64,000 bases of DNA, taken from NCBI GenBank assembly GCA_020632925.1, contig JACKER010000007.1, forward strand, positions 434,001 through 498,000. The letters run 5' to 3'. The notes below the pieces were generated by a model, which ran no database searches, was not told the DNA's origin, and saw nothing but the letters and a program-made list of their open reading frames with translations. Source of the DNA: Alphaproteobacteria bacterium (GTDB taxonomy: Bacteria; Myxococcota_A; UBA796; GCA-2862545). How positions within the stretch are numbered: the stretch's first letter is position 1; each line of letters opens with the position of its first letter. A program made the translations under genes and the position numbers. Shown piece by piece: positions 8,175 through 17,424 of this stretch.

Positions 8175-8347
8175 ACCAGGTGCTCCACGCAGGCGCGGAG
8201 ACCGCGCAGCTCGGCTCCCTGATGGGCTTCACCACGCTCTTCTTCGTGGTGATGATGGCCGGGTGGACGGCGTGGGCCTGGTGGCCCAGCCGGAAGGAAC
8301 AGATGGAGGCCGCGGGCCGGATCCCGCTCGAGGGAGGTGACGCGTGA
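8171..8347 (+). CDS. ccoQ: Cbb3 oxidase small subunit CcoQ
   Basis: A 58-aa single-helix membrane protein that stabilises the cbb3 complex. The start is GTG in a GTGA overlap with ccoO. The helix spans residues about 18-38 (MGFTTLFFVVMMAGWTAWAW) and is followed by the typical WWPSRK boundary and a short acidic tail. Position between ccoO and ccoP, length and topology all agree. The stop overlaps the GTG of ccoP by the same four-base GTGA arrangement. Confidence 0.9.
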   Translation: MNQVLHAGAETAQLGSLMGFTTLFFVVMMAGWTAWAWWPSRKEQMEAAGRIPLEGGDA

Positions 8348-9150
8348 GCAGGGAGACGAACCGCCTCCTCGGACATGCCGAGGAGAACGACGGGATCGAG
8401 GAGTACGACAACGCGCTGCCCGACTGGTGGCTCGGACTCTTCATCTTCACCATCATCTGGGGCATCGGGTACGCCGTCGAGTACCACTTCGTCAGCGGAC
8501 GTAGCCAGGCCGGCTACTACGAGGCGGAGATGGTCGCGGCTGCCGAGAAGTGGCCCGAGAGCAAGCCGCAGGCGCTGGCCTTCGACGACGCGACCGTCGC
8601 CGCGGGCAAGGAGATCTTCGGCCAGCAGTGCGCCTCCTGCCACGGCGCTGCCCTGACGGGCGGCATCGGCCCGAACCTGGTCGACGCCACCTGGATCCAC
8701 GGCGGTGAGCCCGAGCAGATCCGAGCCACGATCACCAACGGCGTGCCGGAGAAGGGCATGCCGACCTGGGGCCCCATCCTCGGCCCGGACAAGATCGCGA
8801 AGGTGGCGGCCTACGTCGTGACCGAGGCGAAGAAGGGCGGGAGCGCCGCGCCGGTCGACGGCCAGGTCGCCGCCACCGGTGGTACGGAAGAGCCCATGAC
8901 GGGCGAGGCGATCTTCAAGCAGAACTGCGTGGCCTGCCACGGCGAGAACATGCAGGGCCTGGTCGGTCCGAGCCTGGTCGACGCCGAGTGGATCCACGGC
9001 GGAACGCTCGAGGACATCACGCACACGATCACGAACGGGGTCCCCGAGAAGGGCATGGTGTCCTGGGGTCCCATCCTCGGCGAGGAAAAGATTGGGATCG
9101 TCGCGAAGTACGTGTTCGACCAGAACCAGGCCGCAACGGCCCAGAACTGA
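8344..9150 (+). CDS. ccoP: Cytochrome c oxidase, cbb3-type, subunit III (CcoP, di-heme)
   Basis: A 268-aa membrane-anchored di-heme cytochrome c that accepts electrons from soluble cytochromes for the cbb3 oxidase. The start is GTG. The N-terminal DGIEEYDNALPDWW motif precedes one helix (GLFIFTIIWGIGYAVEYHF), as in other CcoP proteins. Heme motifs are CASCH at 96-100 and CVACH at 195-199. The two domains are clearly duplicated: GIGPNLVDATWIHGG and GLVGPSLVDAEWIHGG recur, each with its Met ligand in a KGMPTW or KGMVSW segment. A strong hairpin follows the stop. Confidence 0.95.
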   Translation: MSRETNRLLGHAEENDGIEEYDNALPDWWLGLFIFTIIWGIGYAVEYHFVSGRSQAGYYEAEMVAAAEKWPESKPQALAFDDATVAAGKEIFGQQCASCHGAALTGGIGPNLVDATWIHGGEPEQIRATITNGVPEKGMPTWGPILGPDKIAKVAAYVVTEAKKGGSAAPVDGQVAATGGTEEPMTGEAIFKQNCVACHGENMQGLVGPSLVDAEWIHGGTLEDITHTITNGVPEKGMVSWGPILGEEKIGIVAKYVFDQNQAATAQN

Positions 9151-9157
9151 CGGGGTT

Positions 9158-9203
9158 CGCCCCTCCACCCCGCCGGGGCCTTCCCCCGGTCCCGGGAGGG
9201 GCG
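9158..9203 (+). other. Strong hairpin in the ccoP-ccoG spacer
   Basis: A perfect 9-bp stem, CGCCCCTCC and GGAGGGGCG, encloses a GC-rich loop that can fold further (CCCCGCCGGGG). No U-run follows, so it is more likely an mRNA-stability or attenuation element separating the structural genes from the assembly genes than an intrinsic terminator. Confidence 0.4.
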
Positions 9204-9249
9204 CTTCACCAGGGAGACGCGCCAGCGGGGCGCGCGATCGAGGTTCGGA

Positions 9250-10584
9250 ATGCTCGGGTTCACCGGAAATCGTCGCTGGGTCTACCCCAAGCACGTGGAT
9301 GGCGTGTTCCAGCGCCTCCACCGCGCCAGCGGGATCTTGTTGCAGGCCTTCCTGGTCCTGACGCCATGGATCACCATCGGCGGGTTCCCGGCGGTGCGCA
9401 TCGCGCTGCCCGAGCGCCGGCTGTACGTCCTCGGCCAGGTCTTCACGGCCTCCGAGGGCTTCACGATCGTCCTCCTCGCCCTGACGGCTGCGTTCTCCCT
9501 GTTCTTCTTCACCGCGCTCTTCGGCCGTCTGTGGTGTGGCTTCCTCTGCCCCCAGACGGTGTTCCTCGAGGAGTGGGTCCGCCCGATCGAGCACCTGCTC
9601 GAAGGGGACCGGGTGACCCGGCAGCGCCGTGACGCCGCCGGCATGACGTTCGACTGGGCCTGGCGCCGGGCCGTCAAGTGGTCCGCCTTCGCGCTGCTCG
9701 GCCTGTTCGTGGGCATGGCCGTCCTGTCCTGGTTCGCGGGCCCTCGCGCGCTGTGGACGGGGCAGGCCGGTCCCGTCGACTACAGCATGGTCGGCATCAT
9801 CGGCGCCGGGCTCTTCCTCGACTGGGCCTGGTTCCGCGAGCAGCTCTGCAGCTACCTCTGCCCCTACGCCCGCTTCCAGGGCGCGCTCGTCGACCACGAC
9901 AGCCTGATCATCAGCTACGACAAGAACCGCGGCGAGCCCCGCGGCAAGGGCAAGGCCTCCGCGCAGGCCGGCCACTGCATCGAGTGCAACAAGTGCGTGG
10001 ACGTGTGCCCCGCCGGGATCGACATCCGCGACGGGTTCCAGCTCGAGTGCATCAGCTGCGCCCGCTGCATCGACGCCTGCGAGACGGTCATGCCCAAGCT
10101 CGGGCACCCCTCCCTCGTGCGGTACTCCACGATGGCGGCGGACGAGGGCGGCAAGACGCACGTGGTGCGTGGTCGCACGATCGTGTACGCCGCGCTGCTC
10201 ACGGTGCTGACCATCGGCATCGGGTACCGCCTGTGGTCGCACAACCCGATCGAGCTCGAGGTGAACCGCACCCCGGGCTCCCTGTTCGCGACGGACGAGG
10301 ACGGCAGCATCCGCAACACGTTCCTGGTCCACGTCACCAATCGCGACATGAAGGAAGCGCACCACTACGCGGTGATGGTGCACGGGCTCGAGGGGGTCCA
10401 GGTGATCATGCCGCCGCTCGAGCTGCAGCCGATGGAGTCGAGGACGGTCCCGCTGGTCGTGCGGGTGCCGGGCGGCTCGGTGGACCGGACCACGAACTTC
10501 GAGGTCGAGGTACGTTCCGAAGAGACGAGCACCCAGGCGGCTGCCACCTTCAAGGCGCCGCCCAAGGACGGAGGTGCGAAGTGA
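9250..10584 (+). CDS. ccoG: Cytochrome oxidase accessory ferredoxin-like protein CcoG (FixG/RdxA)
   Basis: A 444-aa inner-membrane iron-sulfur protein needed for cbb3 assembly, proposed to reduce Cu(II) for CuB insertion. Several membrane segments are present, with GFLCPQTVFLEEW and YLCPYARFQGALVD as family signatures. Two [4Fe-4S] motifs lie at residues about 243-280: CIECNKCVDVCP and CISCARCIDAC. The C-terminal third is an Ig-like domain (IG-FixG type). The start ATG 9250 is followed by the characteristic WVYPKHVDG. The stop overlaps the GTG of the ccoH-like gene. Confidence 0.93.
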   Translation: MLGFTGNRRWVYPKHVDGVFQRLHRASGILLQAFLVLTPWITIGGFPAVRIALPERRLYVLGQVFTASEGFTIVLLALTAAFSLFFFTALFGRLWCGFLCPQTVFLEEWVRPIEHLLEGDRVTRQRRDAAGMTFDWAWRRAVKWSAFALLGLFVGMAVLSWFAGPRALWTGQAGPVDYSMVGIIGAGLFLDWAWFREQLCSYLCPYARFQGALVDHDSLIISYDKNRGEPRGKGKASAQAGHCIECNKCVDVCPAGIDIRDGFQLECISCARCIDACETVMPKLGHPSLVRYSTMAADEGGKTHVVRGRTIVYAALLTVLTIGIGYRLWSHNPIELEVNRTPGSLFATDEDGSIRNTFLVHVTNRDMKEAHHYAVMVHGLEGVQVIMPPLELQPMESRTVPLVVRVPGGSVDRTTNFEVEVRSEETSTQAAATFKAPPKDGGAK

Positions 10585-10718
10585 AGGTCGAACGCTGGCC
10601 GATGATCCTCGCGGGTGGCCTGATGGTCGTGGTCCTGGTGAACGTCGGGTTCATCTGGATCGCCATCCACAACGCCCCGCAGATCGAACCCTCGTACGAG
10701 ATGACCCAGGACCGCTGA
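10581..10718 (+). CDS. ccoH: Minimal FixH/CcoH-like protein
   Basis: A 45-aa single-helix protein (PMILAGGLMVVVLVNVGFIWIAI, then a periplasmic IEPSYEMTQDR). Typical FixH is about 150-170 aa, with this anchor followed by a periplasmic domain. Here only the anchor and first turn remain. The VN...A....EPSYE pattern and its place between ccoG and ccoI support assignment as a reduced CcoH. It has a GTG start in a GTGA overlap with ccoG, and its TGA overlaps the ccoI ATG (TGATG). No frameshifted remnant of the missing domain is seen, because ccoI begins at once. Confidence 0.7.
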   Translation: MKVERWPMILAGGLMVVVLVNVGFIWIAIHNAPQIEPSYEMTQDR

Positions 10719-13012
10719 TGTCCTCCACCCAGCCCGCGTCCGCCCACTGCCCGCACTGTGGCGCGGCCGTCGAGGGCGACGAGGACACCTTCTGCTGCCA
10801 CGGGTGCGAGCTCGCCGCGTCCATCGTGAACGGGGCGGGCCTCGGCCGGTGGTACGACGACCGCCAGCAGCCAGCGCCACGGCCCGAGCCGCTGCGCGCG
10901 GACTGGTCGGCGGTCGCGGTGCAGGAGGGGCCCGACGGGTCGTCCTGTCAGCTCGCGATCGACGGGCTCGCCTGCGCGTCGTGTGTGTGGGTGGTGGAGA
11001 ACGTGCTCCAGCGCTCGCCCGGCGTGTCGCAGGCCTCCGTGAGCTACGCCACCGGCCGCGCGACGCTCTCCTGGGATCCGGCGACCACCTCGATCGAGCA
11101 GCTCGGGGAGCGCATCGCTGCGCTGGGGTACCGCCCGCGTCCGGTGGAGGCCGCGCCCACCTGGGACCGCGACCTGGTCACGCGGCTCGGCGTGTCCGCC
11201 TTCTTCGCGTCGAACGTGATGCTGATGGCGGTGAGTGTCTACACCGGGTGGTCCTCGGGCATGGACGAGCGCTTCGCGGCGCTGTTCCGCTGGGGCTCGC
11301 TGGCCCTGTCCACGCCCGTGGCCCTGTGGTGCGCCGTCCCGTTCTATCGCGCGGCCTGGCAGGGGCTGCGGGTGGGCGTGCTGCACATGGACCTGCCCAT
11401 CTCGATCGCGGTGGTGACGCTGTACGCGCACGGGGTGGTCGCGACGCTGCTCGGCCAGGACGGGTACCTCGACTCGCTCGGGATGCTGGTGACCCTGCTG
11501 CTCGCGGGGCGGGTGCTCGAGGCGCGCGGGCGACGGGCGGCGGCACAGGCGGCGGCGACGCTCGCGGCCCAGATGCCGACCATCGCGCGGCGGGCCACCG
11601 CGGACGGCGTGGAGACCGTGTCGGTCGAGCGGCTGGTGGCCGGCGACGTCGTGGAGATCGGGCTCGGCGAGGAGGTCCCCGCCGATGGGACGGTGGTGGG
11701 CGGCGCCGCGCAGGTCCGCCTGGCGGTGCTCACCGGCGAGTCCGAGCCCGTGCGGGTGGGGGTCGGCGACGAGGTCGTGGCGGGCGCGCCCGTGCTCGCG
11801 GGGACGCTGCGGGTGCGGGTCGAGCGCGTGGGCGACGAGACGCTGCCGCGCCGGATGGCCCGCGAGGTCCTGATGTCCATGGACCGCCCGCTGCTGGCGG
11901 CGCCGACGGACAAGCTGGCGCCGCTGTTCACGGTGGGGACGCTGCTCGCGGCGACCGCGGCGGTGACCGGCTGGGGCGTGACGCACGGCGCCGCCCGCGG
12001 GGTCGAGGTGATGGCGGCGGTGCTCGTCGTGGCCTGTCCCTGCGCGCTGGGGTTGTCCTGGCCCATCGCGGTGAGCGCGGGGCTGGCGGCGCTCGCCCGT
12101 CGGGGCGTCGTGCTGCGCTCCGGCGACGCGCTGCAGCGCCTGGTGGACGTGGACCTCGTGGCGCTGGACAAGACGGGGACGGTCACGGGCGGCGTGCCGG
12201 TGGTGGTCGCCGCGGACGACGCCATCCTGCGGGTCGCCTCGGGCCTGGAGCGCGCCTCGAGCCACCCGATCGCTGCGGCCATCCGGTCGGCGGCGGCCTC
12301 GCGGAAGCTGGCGATGCCGGTGGCGGAGGAGCTCGAGGAGGTCCCGGGCGTCGGCGTGCGCGGCGTGGTCGACGGCCGGCGCTGGCGCATCGTGTCGGGC
12401 GAGGCCGGGCAGCTCCGCGTGGAGCGGCTGACCGAGGGTGGCGAGGTCGATCTCGTCGGCCTGATCGGCATGCGCGACGTGCGGCGGGACGACGCTCCGG
12501 ACGCGGTTCGCGCGCTCGGGCTCCCGGTCGTCCTGCTCACGGGCGACCACGAGGCCGTGGCCGAGCGCCTGGGTGCGGAGATCGGAGCCACCGAGGTGCA
12601 CGCCCGCATGACGCCCGAGGGCAAGGCGGCCTGGATCGCGGCCCGGCAGGCGGAGGGCCGCAAGGTGCTCTTCGTCGGCGACGGGCTCAACGACGGTCCC
12701 GCGCTGGTGACGGCGCACGTCGGGCTCGCGATGAAGGCGGGCGCCGCGGCCTCCCTGCTGGCGGCGGACGGTGTCGTGGTGCACGACGCGCTCGGTCCGG
12801 TGGTGGCTGCGCTGCGCGGGGCGCGGGTCGTGCGCGCCGTGGTCCGCGGCAACATGGCGCGGTCCGTGGTCTACAACGTCGTGGCGGTCGGCTTCGCCGC
12901 AGCGGGCTACGTCAATCCACTGGTGGCCGCGGTGCTGATGCCGCTGTCGTCGCTGATGGTGCTGTGGGGCGGGACCCGGGTGGAGCCCCGGCTCGCGCGA
13001 GGTGCGGCATGA
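10718..13012 (+). CDS. ccoI: Copper-exporting P1B-type ATPase for cbb3 assembly (CcoI/FixI)
   Basis: A 764-aa P-type ATPase that exports copper from the cytoplasm for CuB site assembly. In order: a Cys-rich N-terminus (CPHCGAAVEG...CCHGC), a heavy-metal-associated domain with CASC near residue 88, membrane helices, an actuator segment (TGESEPV), the metal-channel CPC motif near 440 (CPCALGLSWPIAVSAG), phosphorylation motif DKTGT near 484, and GDGLNDGPAL near 654. The Cys-rich extension before the HMA domain is typical of the FixI subgroup. ATG is chosen in the TGATG overlap with ccoH. The stop overlaps ccoS. Confidence 0.95.
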   Translation: MSSTQPASAHCPHCGAAVEGDEDTFCCHGCELAASIVNGAGLGRWYDDRQQPAPRPEPLRADWSAVAVQEGPDGSSCQLAIDGLACASCVWVVENVLQRSPGVSQASVSYATGRATLSWDPATTSIEQLGERIAALGYRPRPVEAAPTWDRDLVTRLGVSAFFASNVMLMAVSVYTGWSSGMDERFAALFRWGSLALSTPVALWCAVPFYRAAWQGLRVGVLHMDLPISIAVVTLYAHGVVATLLGQDGYLDSLGMLVTLLLAGRVLEARGRRAAAQAAATLAAQMPTIARRATADGVETVSVERLVAGDVVEIGLGEEVPADGTVVGGAAQVRLAVLTGESEPVRVGVGDEVVAGAPVLAGTLRVRVERVGDETLPRRMAREVLMSMDRPLLAAPTDKLAPLFTVGTLLAATAAVTGWGVTHGAARGVEVMAAVLVVACPCALGLSWPIAVSAGLAALARRGVVLRSGDALQRLVDVDLVALDKTGTVTGGVPVVVAADDAILRVASGLERASSHPIAAAIRSAAASRKLAMPVAEELEEVPGVGVRGVVDGRRWRIVSGEAGQLRVERLTEGGEVDLVGLIGMRDVRRDDAPDAVRALGLPVVLLTGDHEAVAERLGAEIGATEVHARMTPEGKAAWIAARQAEGRKVLFVGDGLNDGPALVTAHVGLAMKAGAAASLLAADGVVVHDALGPVVAALRGARVVRAVVRGNMARSVVYNVVAVGFAAAGYVNPLVAAVLMPLSSLMVLWGGTRVEPRLARGAA

Positions 13013-13146
13013 ACATCGTCGTGCTGTTGATCCCGGTGGCCATCGGGCTCGGCGCGGTCTTCGCGCTGCTGTTCGTGGCGGCGGCGCGCTCGGGCCAGTT
13101 CGACGATCTCGACGACCCTGCGGAGCGCATCCTCCACGACGACTGA
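13009..13146 (+). CDS. ccoS: Cbb3 oxidase maturation protein CcoS
   Basis: A 45-aa single-helix protein required for cofactor insertion into cbb3 oxidase. MNIVVLLIPVAIGLGAVFALLF forms the helix, and the tail AARSGQFDDLDDPAERIL is the family hallmark. Start ATG overlaps the ccoI TGA (ATGA). It is the last gene of the operon. No clear terminator hairpin with a U-run follows. Confidence 0.92.
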   Translation: MNIVVLLIPVAIGLGAVFALLFVAAARSGQFDDLDDPAERILHDD

Positions 13147-13204
13147 CGTTGCATCCGCCGGGTCGACGTGCGATCGTCCGCGTCCCCCGTTCCAGGTTCG
13201 AACC

Positions 13205-16200
13205 ATGTTCTCGACGCTCCTCGTCCTCGTCGGCTGTACCCCTGATGCGGAGGTCGCCGACGCCCTCGGGGAGCACCACCTCGCCCGGGAGTCGGGCGGG
13301 GTGTGGACCGTGTACGGCCAACAGACGGGCGCGGGCCTCGGGGCGTCGGTCGCTTCGGCCGGCGACGTGAACGGCGACGGCTACGCCGACGTCCTGGTCG
13401 GCGCGCCGAACTGGAGTCAGGGGCCGAACATCCAGGTCGGGCGGGCGTCGCTGTACCTCGGCTCCGCGTCAGGGCTCGAGGCGACGCACGCCTGGCGGGT
13501 GCAGGGGTCCAACCAGCTCGTCCACACCGGCGTGGTGGCCTCCGCGGGCGACGTGAACGGGGACGGGTACGACGACGTGATCGTGGGCACGCCCGGCTAC
13601 AGCGGGGCGCTCCCGGGCCAGGGCCGTGTCGCCGTCTACGACGGGTCGGCGCTCGGGCTCTCCACGGTCGCGAGCTGGTCGGCCGTGGGTCTCCGCAACT
13701 ACGAGAACCTTGGCGCCTCTGTGGCCTCGGCCGGAGACGTGAACGGCGACGGGTTCGACGACGTGATCGTGGGATCGCCCCAGCGGTCGAACGGCGACAC
13801 CTACGAGGGCGCGGCGACGGTGTACCTCGGCTCTGCCGCGGGCCTCGCGGTCGCCCCGGCGTGGTCGGTGGAGGGTGGCCGGGGAAGCGCCTACCTGGGG
13901 ACCTCCGTGGCCTCCGCGGGCGACCTGAACGGCGATGGCTACGACGACGTGGTGGTCGGCGCGCCCGGAGCGGGCCCCACCTACCAGGGCGAGGTCGAGG
14001 TGTACCTGGGTTCGCCAGCGGGCCCATCGCCCACCCCGGACTTCACCTGGCGCGGGCAGCAGCCGTTCGGGTTGTACGGGAACTCGGTCGCGTCCGCGGG
14101 CGACGTGAACGCGGACGGCTACGATGATTTGCTCATCGGCTCCCCGAGCTACTCCCAGGGCGACGGCGCGGCCTGGGTCCACCTGGGGTCGGCCGCGGGG
14201 CCCGCCGCGTCCCACGCCTGGATCGTGTTCGGGATCGCGGGCGTCACGGACCTCGGCGTGTCGGTGGCGTCGGCCGGCGATCTGGACGCGGACGGCTACG
14301 ACGACGTGGTCGTCGGCGCTCACACCTCCACCGGCGATCTCGCGGCCGAGGGAGCGGTCCTGCTGTACCGCGGCACCCCGACCGGGGTGACCCAGGCGCC
14401 GGTGTTGATCTTCCAGGGTGATCAGGCGTCGGCCCACCTTGGTGCGTCGGTCGCCTCCGCCGGCGACGTCGACGGCGACGGGTACGCGGACGTGATCGCG
14501 GGCGCCCCCGACCACGACGCCCCGAGCGCGTCCGAGGGCGTGGCCTACGTCTGGACCGGCGTGCTCACGGACACCGACGCCGACGGCTGGATCGACTTCC
14601 GCGACGTGTGTCCGGCGACCGCGGACGACCAGCTCGACGACGACGCGGACGGCGTGGGCAACGCGTGCGACGACCCGGAACTCGAGGTCGTGGGCGTGGT
14701 CTCGGTGGGTGGCTCTGTCGATCTCGTCGCCAGCGGGCTGGCGCCCGGCGAGGTGGCGCACTTCGGGGGAGCGTGGGGCAACGGGGCCGCCGGGCCTTGC
14801 CTCCCGGCGCTCGGCGGGCTCTGCCTCGATCTCGGGCCGTCCGCGGTGGACCTGGGATCGGCCGTCGCCGACGCGGCCGGGGTGGCGACCCACGCGATCG
14901 CCGTCCCCGCGAACCTGCAGCCGAACGGGACGTACGCGCTGCAGGCGGTGGTGGTCCGAGGCGCGGGCGGCGCGACCTCCGCCAGCTCGCCGCTCGTGCT
15001 GCTCACGGGGAACGAGCTCGACTGGGACGGGGACGGCCTGGTGGACGCGGTCGAGTCGACCCTCGGCACCGACCCGAGGAACCCGGACACCGACGGGGAC
15101 GGCCTCGAGGACGCGGCCGACCTGCCGCCCGGGTTCGACCCGCTCGTTCCCGACACGGACGGTGACGGCACGCTCGACGGTCAGGACGTCTGCTGGGCTG
15201 GGGACGACGGGGTGGATCCGGACGGCGACGGGTTCCCCAGCGCGTGTGATTCGTGCCCCGACGACCCCGACCCGACACAGGCGGACGCGGACCACGACGG
15301 TCTGGGTGACGTGTGTGAGGGTCCCGTGTTGCTGGCCGGGTGGACGGGCCAGGTGAACCGGTCCAGCGCGAGGTTCGGCTGGGACATCGACTCGGTGGGG
15401 GATGTGAACGGCGACGGGTACGACGACGTGGTGGTCAGCGCGTTCACCTGGGTGGCGCCCGGGGCCCAGTTCCCCGGCGCGGTCCTCGTGTACCACGGCT
15501 CGGCCGCGGGCCTGGCCGCGTCCCCGAGCTGGTCGGCCGCCGCCGCCCAGCCGAACAGCGAGTTCGGGAGCGCCGTGGCGTCGGCGGGCGACGTGAACGG
15601 CGACGGGTACGACGACCTCGTCGTGGGCGCCCAGCGGTACCACATCGGGCTGAACAACGACTGCGGTGCCGTGTTCGTCTACCTCGGCTCGCCGACCGGC
15701 CTGGCGGCGACCTGGTCTTGGCAGGCCGACCTGGGCTCGCAGCCCTATTCCAACTTCGGCAGCACACTGGCGTCGGCGGACGTGAACGGCGACGGGTACG
15801 ACGACGTGGTGGTCGGCGCGTCGGGATACGACGACGGAGCCCAGGACGAAGGCGCGTTCCTGGTGTACCACGGCTCGGCCGCGGGGTTGGCGGCGACGCC
15901 GTCGTTCGAGGCGCAGGGTGGGGTGCCGGGCCGGGGGCTCGGTGGCGTGGTGGCGTCGGCGGGCGACGTGAACGGCGATGGGTACGACGACGTGGTGGTC
16001 GGCTCTCCCTACTACGACGTGGTCGGCGGCGCGGACGAGGGGTCGGCGCTGCTGTACCTCGGTTCACCGACCGGCCTCTCGAACCCGCCGGTGTGGCTGG
16101 TCGAAGGGACCGAGCGGTACCTCCACCTCGGCTCTGCGGTCAGCTCGGCGGGCGACGTGAACGGGGACGGGTACGACGATGTGCTGGTGGGCTCTCCCCA

Positions 16201-16627
16201 GAGCGACGGCTACGCGGGCCTCGTGCGCCTGTACCTCGGCTCGGCCGCCGGCCTGTCCACGGTCGCGTCCTGGACCGGAGCGGGCGACGTCCCCGACCGG
16301 TTGTTCGGGAACTCGCTGGACTCGGCGGGCGACGTGAACGGCGACGGCTTCGCGGACGTGGTGATCGGCGCGCCGTTCTCTGCCTTCGGTCCCTCCTCGG
16401 GTCCAGGCAGGGTCCTGGTCTACCTCGGCGCCCCCACCGGCCTCTCGCCGCAGCCTGCGTGGGTGATGGACGACGCGCAGGTGTCCGGCGGGTTCGGGTC
16501 CAGGGTGGCGGGTGCCGGCGACATCGACGGCGACGGGCTCTCGGACGTGGTGGTCAGCGCGCCCTACTATGCGGATGCGTTGTTCGAGGAGGGCAAGGCG
16601 TGGTCGTACCTGGGGAACGTGCCCTGA
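13205..16627 (+). CDS. FG-GAP/integrin-alpha-type repeat lipoprotein with TSP3 repeats
   Basis: A 1140-aa secreted, cell-surface-type protein. The N-terminus MFSTLLVLVGC is a lipoprotein signal. The body is two beta-propeller-like arrays of FG-GAP repeats, each with a calcium loop reading VNGDGYDDVIVG or a close variant: about seven in residues 30-450 and about seven in residues 715-1135. Between them, residues about 455-720 hold thrombospondin type-3-like DxDxDGxxD repeats (DTDGDGLEDAADLPPG, DSCPDDPDPTQADADHDG) flanking an Ig-like segment. Dozens of Asp-rich loops predict strong Ca2+ binding. The repeats are very similar in DNA, so the array may vary in number. Role in adhesion or surface display is inferred. 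Confidence 0.85.
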   Translation: MFSTLLVLVGCTPDAEVADALGEHHLARESGGVWTVYGQQTGAGLGASVASAGDVNGDGYADVLVGAPNWSQGPNIQVGRASLYLGSASGLEATHAWRVQGSNQLVHTGVVASAGDVNGDGYDDVIVGTPGYSGALPGQGRVAVYDGSALGLSTVASWSAVGLRNYENLGASVASAGDVNGDGFDDVIVGSPQRSNGDTYEGAATVYLGSAAGLAVAPAWSVEGGRGSAYLGTSVASAGDLNGDGYDDVVVGAPGAGPTYQGEVEVYLGSPAGPSPTPDFTWRGQQPFGLYGNSVASAGDVNADGYDDLLIGSPSYSQGDGAAWVHLGSAAGPAASHAWIVFGIAGVTDLGVSVASAGDLDADGYDDVVVGAHTSTGDLAAEGAVLLYRGTPTGVTQAPVLIFQGDQASAHLGASVASAGDVDGDGYADVIAGAPDHDAPSASEGVAYVWTGVLTDTDADGWIDFRDVCPATADDQLDDDADGVGNACDDPELEVVGVVSVGGSVDLVASGLAPGEVAHFGGAWGNGAAGPCLPALGGLCLDLGPSAVDLGSAVADAAGVATHAIAVPANLQPNGTYALQAVVVRGAGGATSASSPLVLLTGNELDWDGDGLVDAVESTLGTDPRNPDTDGDGLEDAADLPPGFDPLVPDTDGDGTLDGQDVCWAGDDGVDPDGDGFPSACDSCPDDPDPTQADADHDGLGDVCEGPVLLAGWTGQVNRSSARFGWDIDSVGDVNGDGYDDVVVSAFTWVAPGAQFPGAVLVYHGSAAGLAASPSWSAAAAQPNSEFGSAVASAGDVNGDGYDDLVVGAQRYHIGLNNDCGAVFVYLGSPTGLAATWSWQADLGSQPYSNFGSTLASADVNGDGYDDVVVGASGYDDGAQDEGAFLVYHGSAAGLAATPSFEAQGGVPGRGLGGVVASAGDVNGDGYDDVVVGSPYYDVVGGADEGSALLYLGSPTGLSNPPVWLVEGTERYLHLGSAVSSAGDVNGDGYDDVLVGSPQSDGYAGLVRLYLGSAAGLSTVASWTGAGDVPDRLFGNSLDSAGDVNGDGFADVVIGAPFSAFGPSSGPGRVLVYLGAPTGLSPQPAWVMDDAQVSGGFGSRVAGAGDIDGDGLSDVVVSAPYYADALFEEGKAWSYLGNVP

Positions 16628-16632
16628 GCACA

Positions 16633-17334
16633 TCAGCGGCGGCGCGCGTCGACGAGCACGATCTCGGGCCTGCGGTCCCAGCCGAGGGGCACGACCTCGC
16701 AGTCGAAGCCGGCGTCCTCGAGCAGGCGCAGGGCTTCGGGCAGGAGGAACGTCAGGTAGTACATGACGAAGGGCGGTGAGATCAGCGCGTTGCGGACACG
16801 CATGGTCCAGTTGAAGGCGTGCGCGATCCACAGCCGCGGCTGCATCGGGCTCGGGACGGGCGCGGTGACGAAGACGAAGCGCCCGCCGGGGACGAGGACC
16901 CGGTGGATGGCGGCGACGAAGTCGGGCAGGACCGGGTGGTCGAAGTGCCCCAGCGCGCCGAAGCAGGTGACCAGGTCGAAGGGCTCGTCCGGGGTCCACG
17001 CGAGCAGGTCGTCCTCCACGAAGCGGGCGTTCGTGAGCCCTTCGTAGCGGCGGCGCGCCTCGGCGAGCATGCCGGGGCTGAAGTCGAGCCCGGTGATGGC
17101 GCCCACGTGTGGTGCCAGGTGCCCCACGGCCGCGCCGGTGCCGCAGCAGGCGTCGAGCGCGCGTTGGGGGCGAGGACCAGAGGCGACGTGTGCCGCGACG
17201 CGCGAGAGCACCTCGTCGGGTGTGCGGAACGGGGTGGCGTCGAAGCGCGGGGCGAGGTGGTCGTACCCCGCGCGCGTGGACATGAGGCCCTCGCGCACGA
17301 GGTCGACGAAGGAGGGGCCGTCGGGACCGAACAT
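16633..17334 (-). CDS. Class I SAM-dependent methyltransferase
   Basis: A 233-aa cytoplasmic methyltransferase. The SAM-binding motif I is ALDACCGTGAAVGHL (about residues 59-73), motif II is ITGLDFSPGMLAEAR, and a later FDLVTCFGALGHFDHP matches the post-motif aspartate/aromatic region. The fold resembles Methyltransf_11/25 enzymes; substrate is not predictable. It is convergent with the FG-GAP gene, with only 5 nt between the stop codons. Its 5' end borders the repeat-rich island. Confidence 0.8.
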   Translation of the reverse strand: MFGPDGPSFVDLVREGLMSTRAGYDHLAPRFDATPFRTPDEVLSRVAAHVASGPRPQRALDACCGTGAAVGHLAPHVGAITGLDFSPGMLAEARRRYEGLTNARFVEDDLLAWTPDEPFDLVTCFGALGHFDHPVLPDFVAAIHRVLVPGGRFVFVTAPVPSPMQPRLWIAHAFNWTMRVRNALISPPFVMYYLTFLLPEALRLLEDAGFDCEVVPLGWDRRPEIVLVDARRR

Positions 17335-17424
17335 CGTCGCAGACTACACCACGCACGGAGAGGAGGATCACCGCGGAGGTCGCGGAGAAAAGGCCGTTCC
17401 GACACCATCGGCACGAACCGCGCG

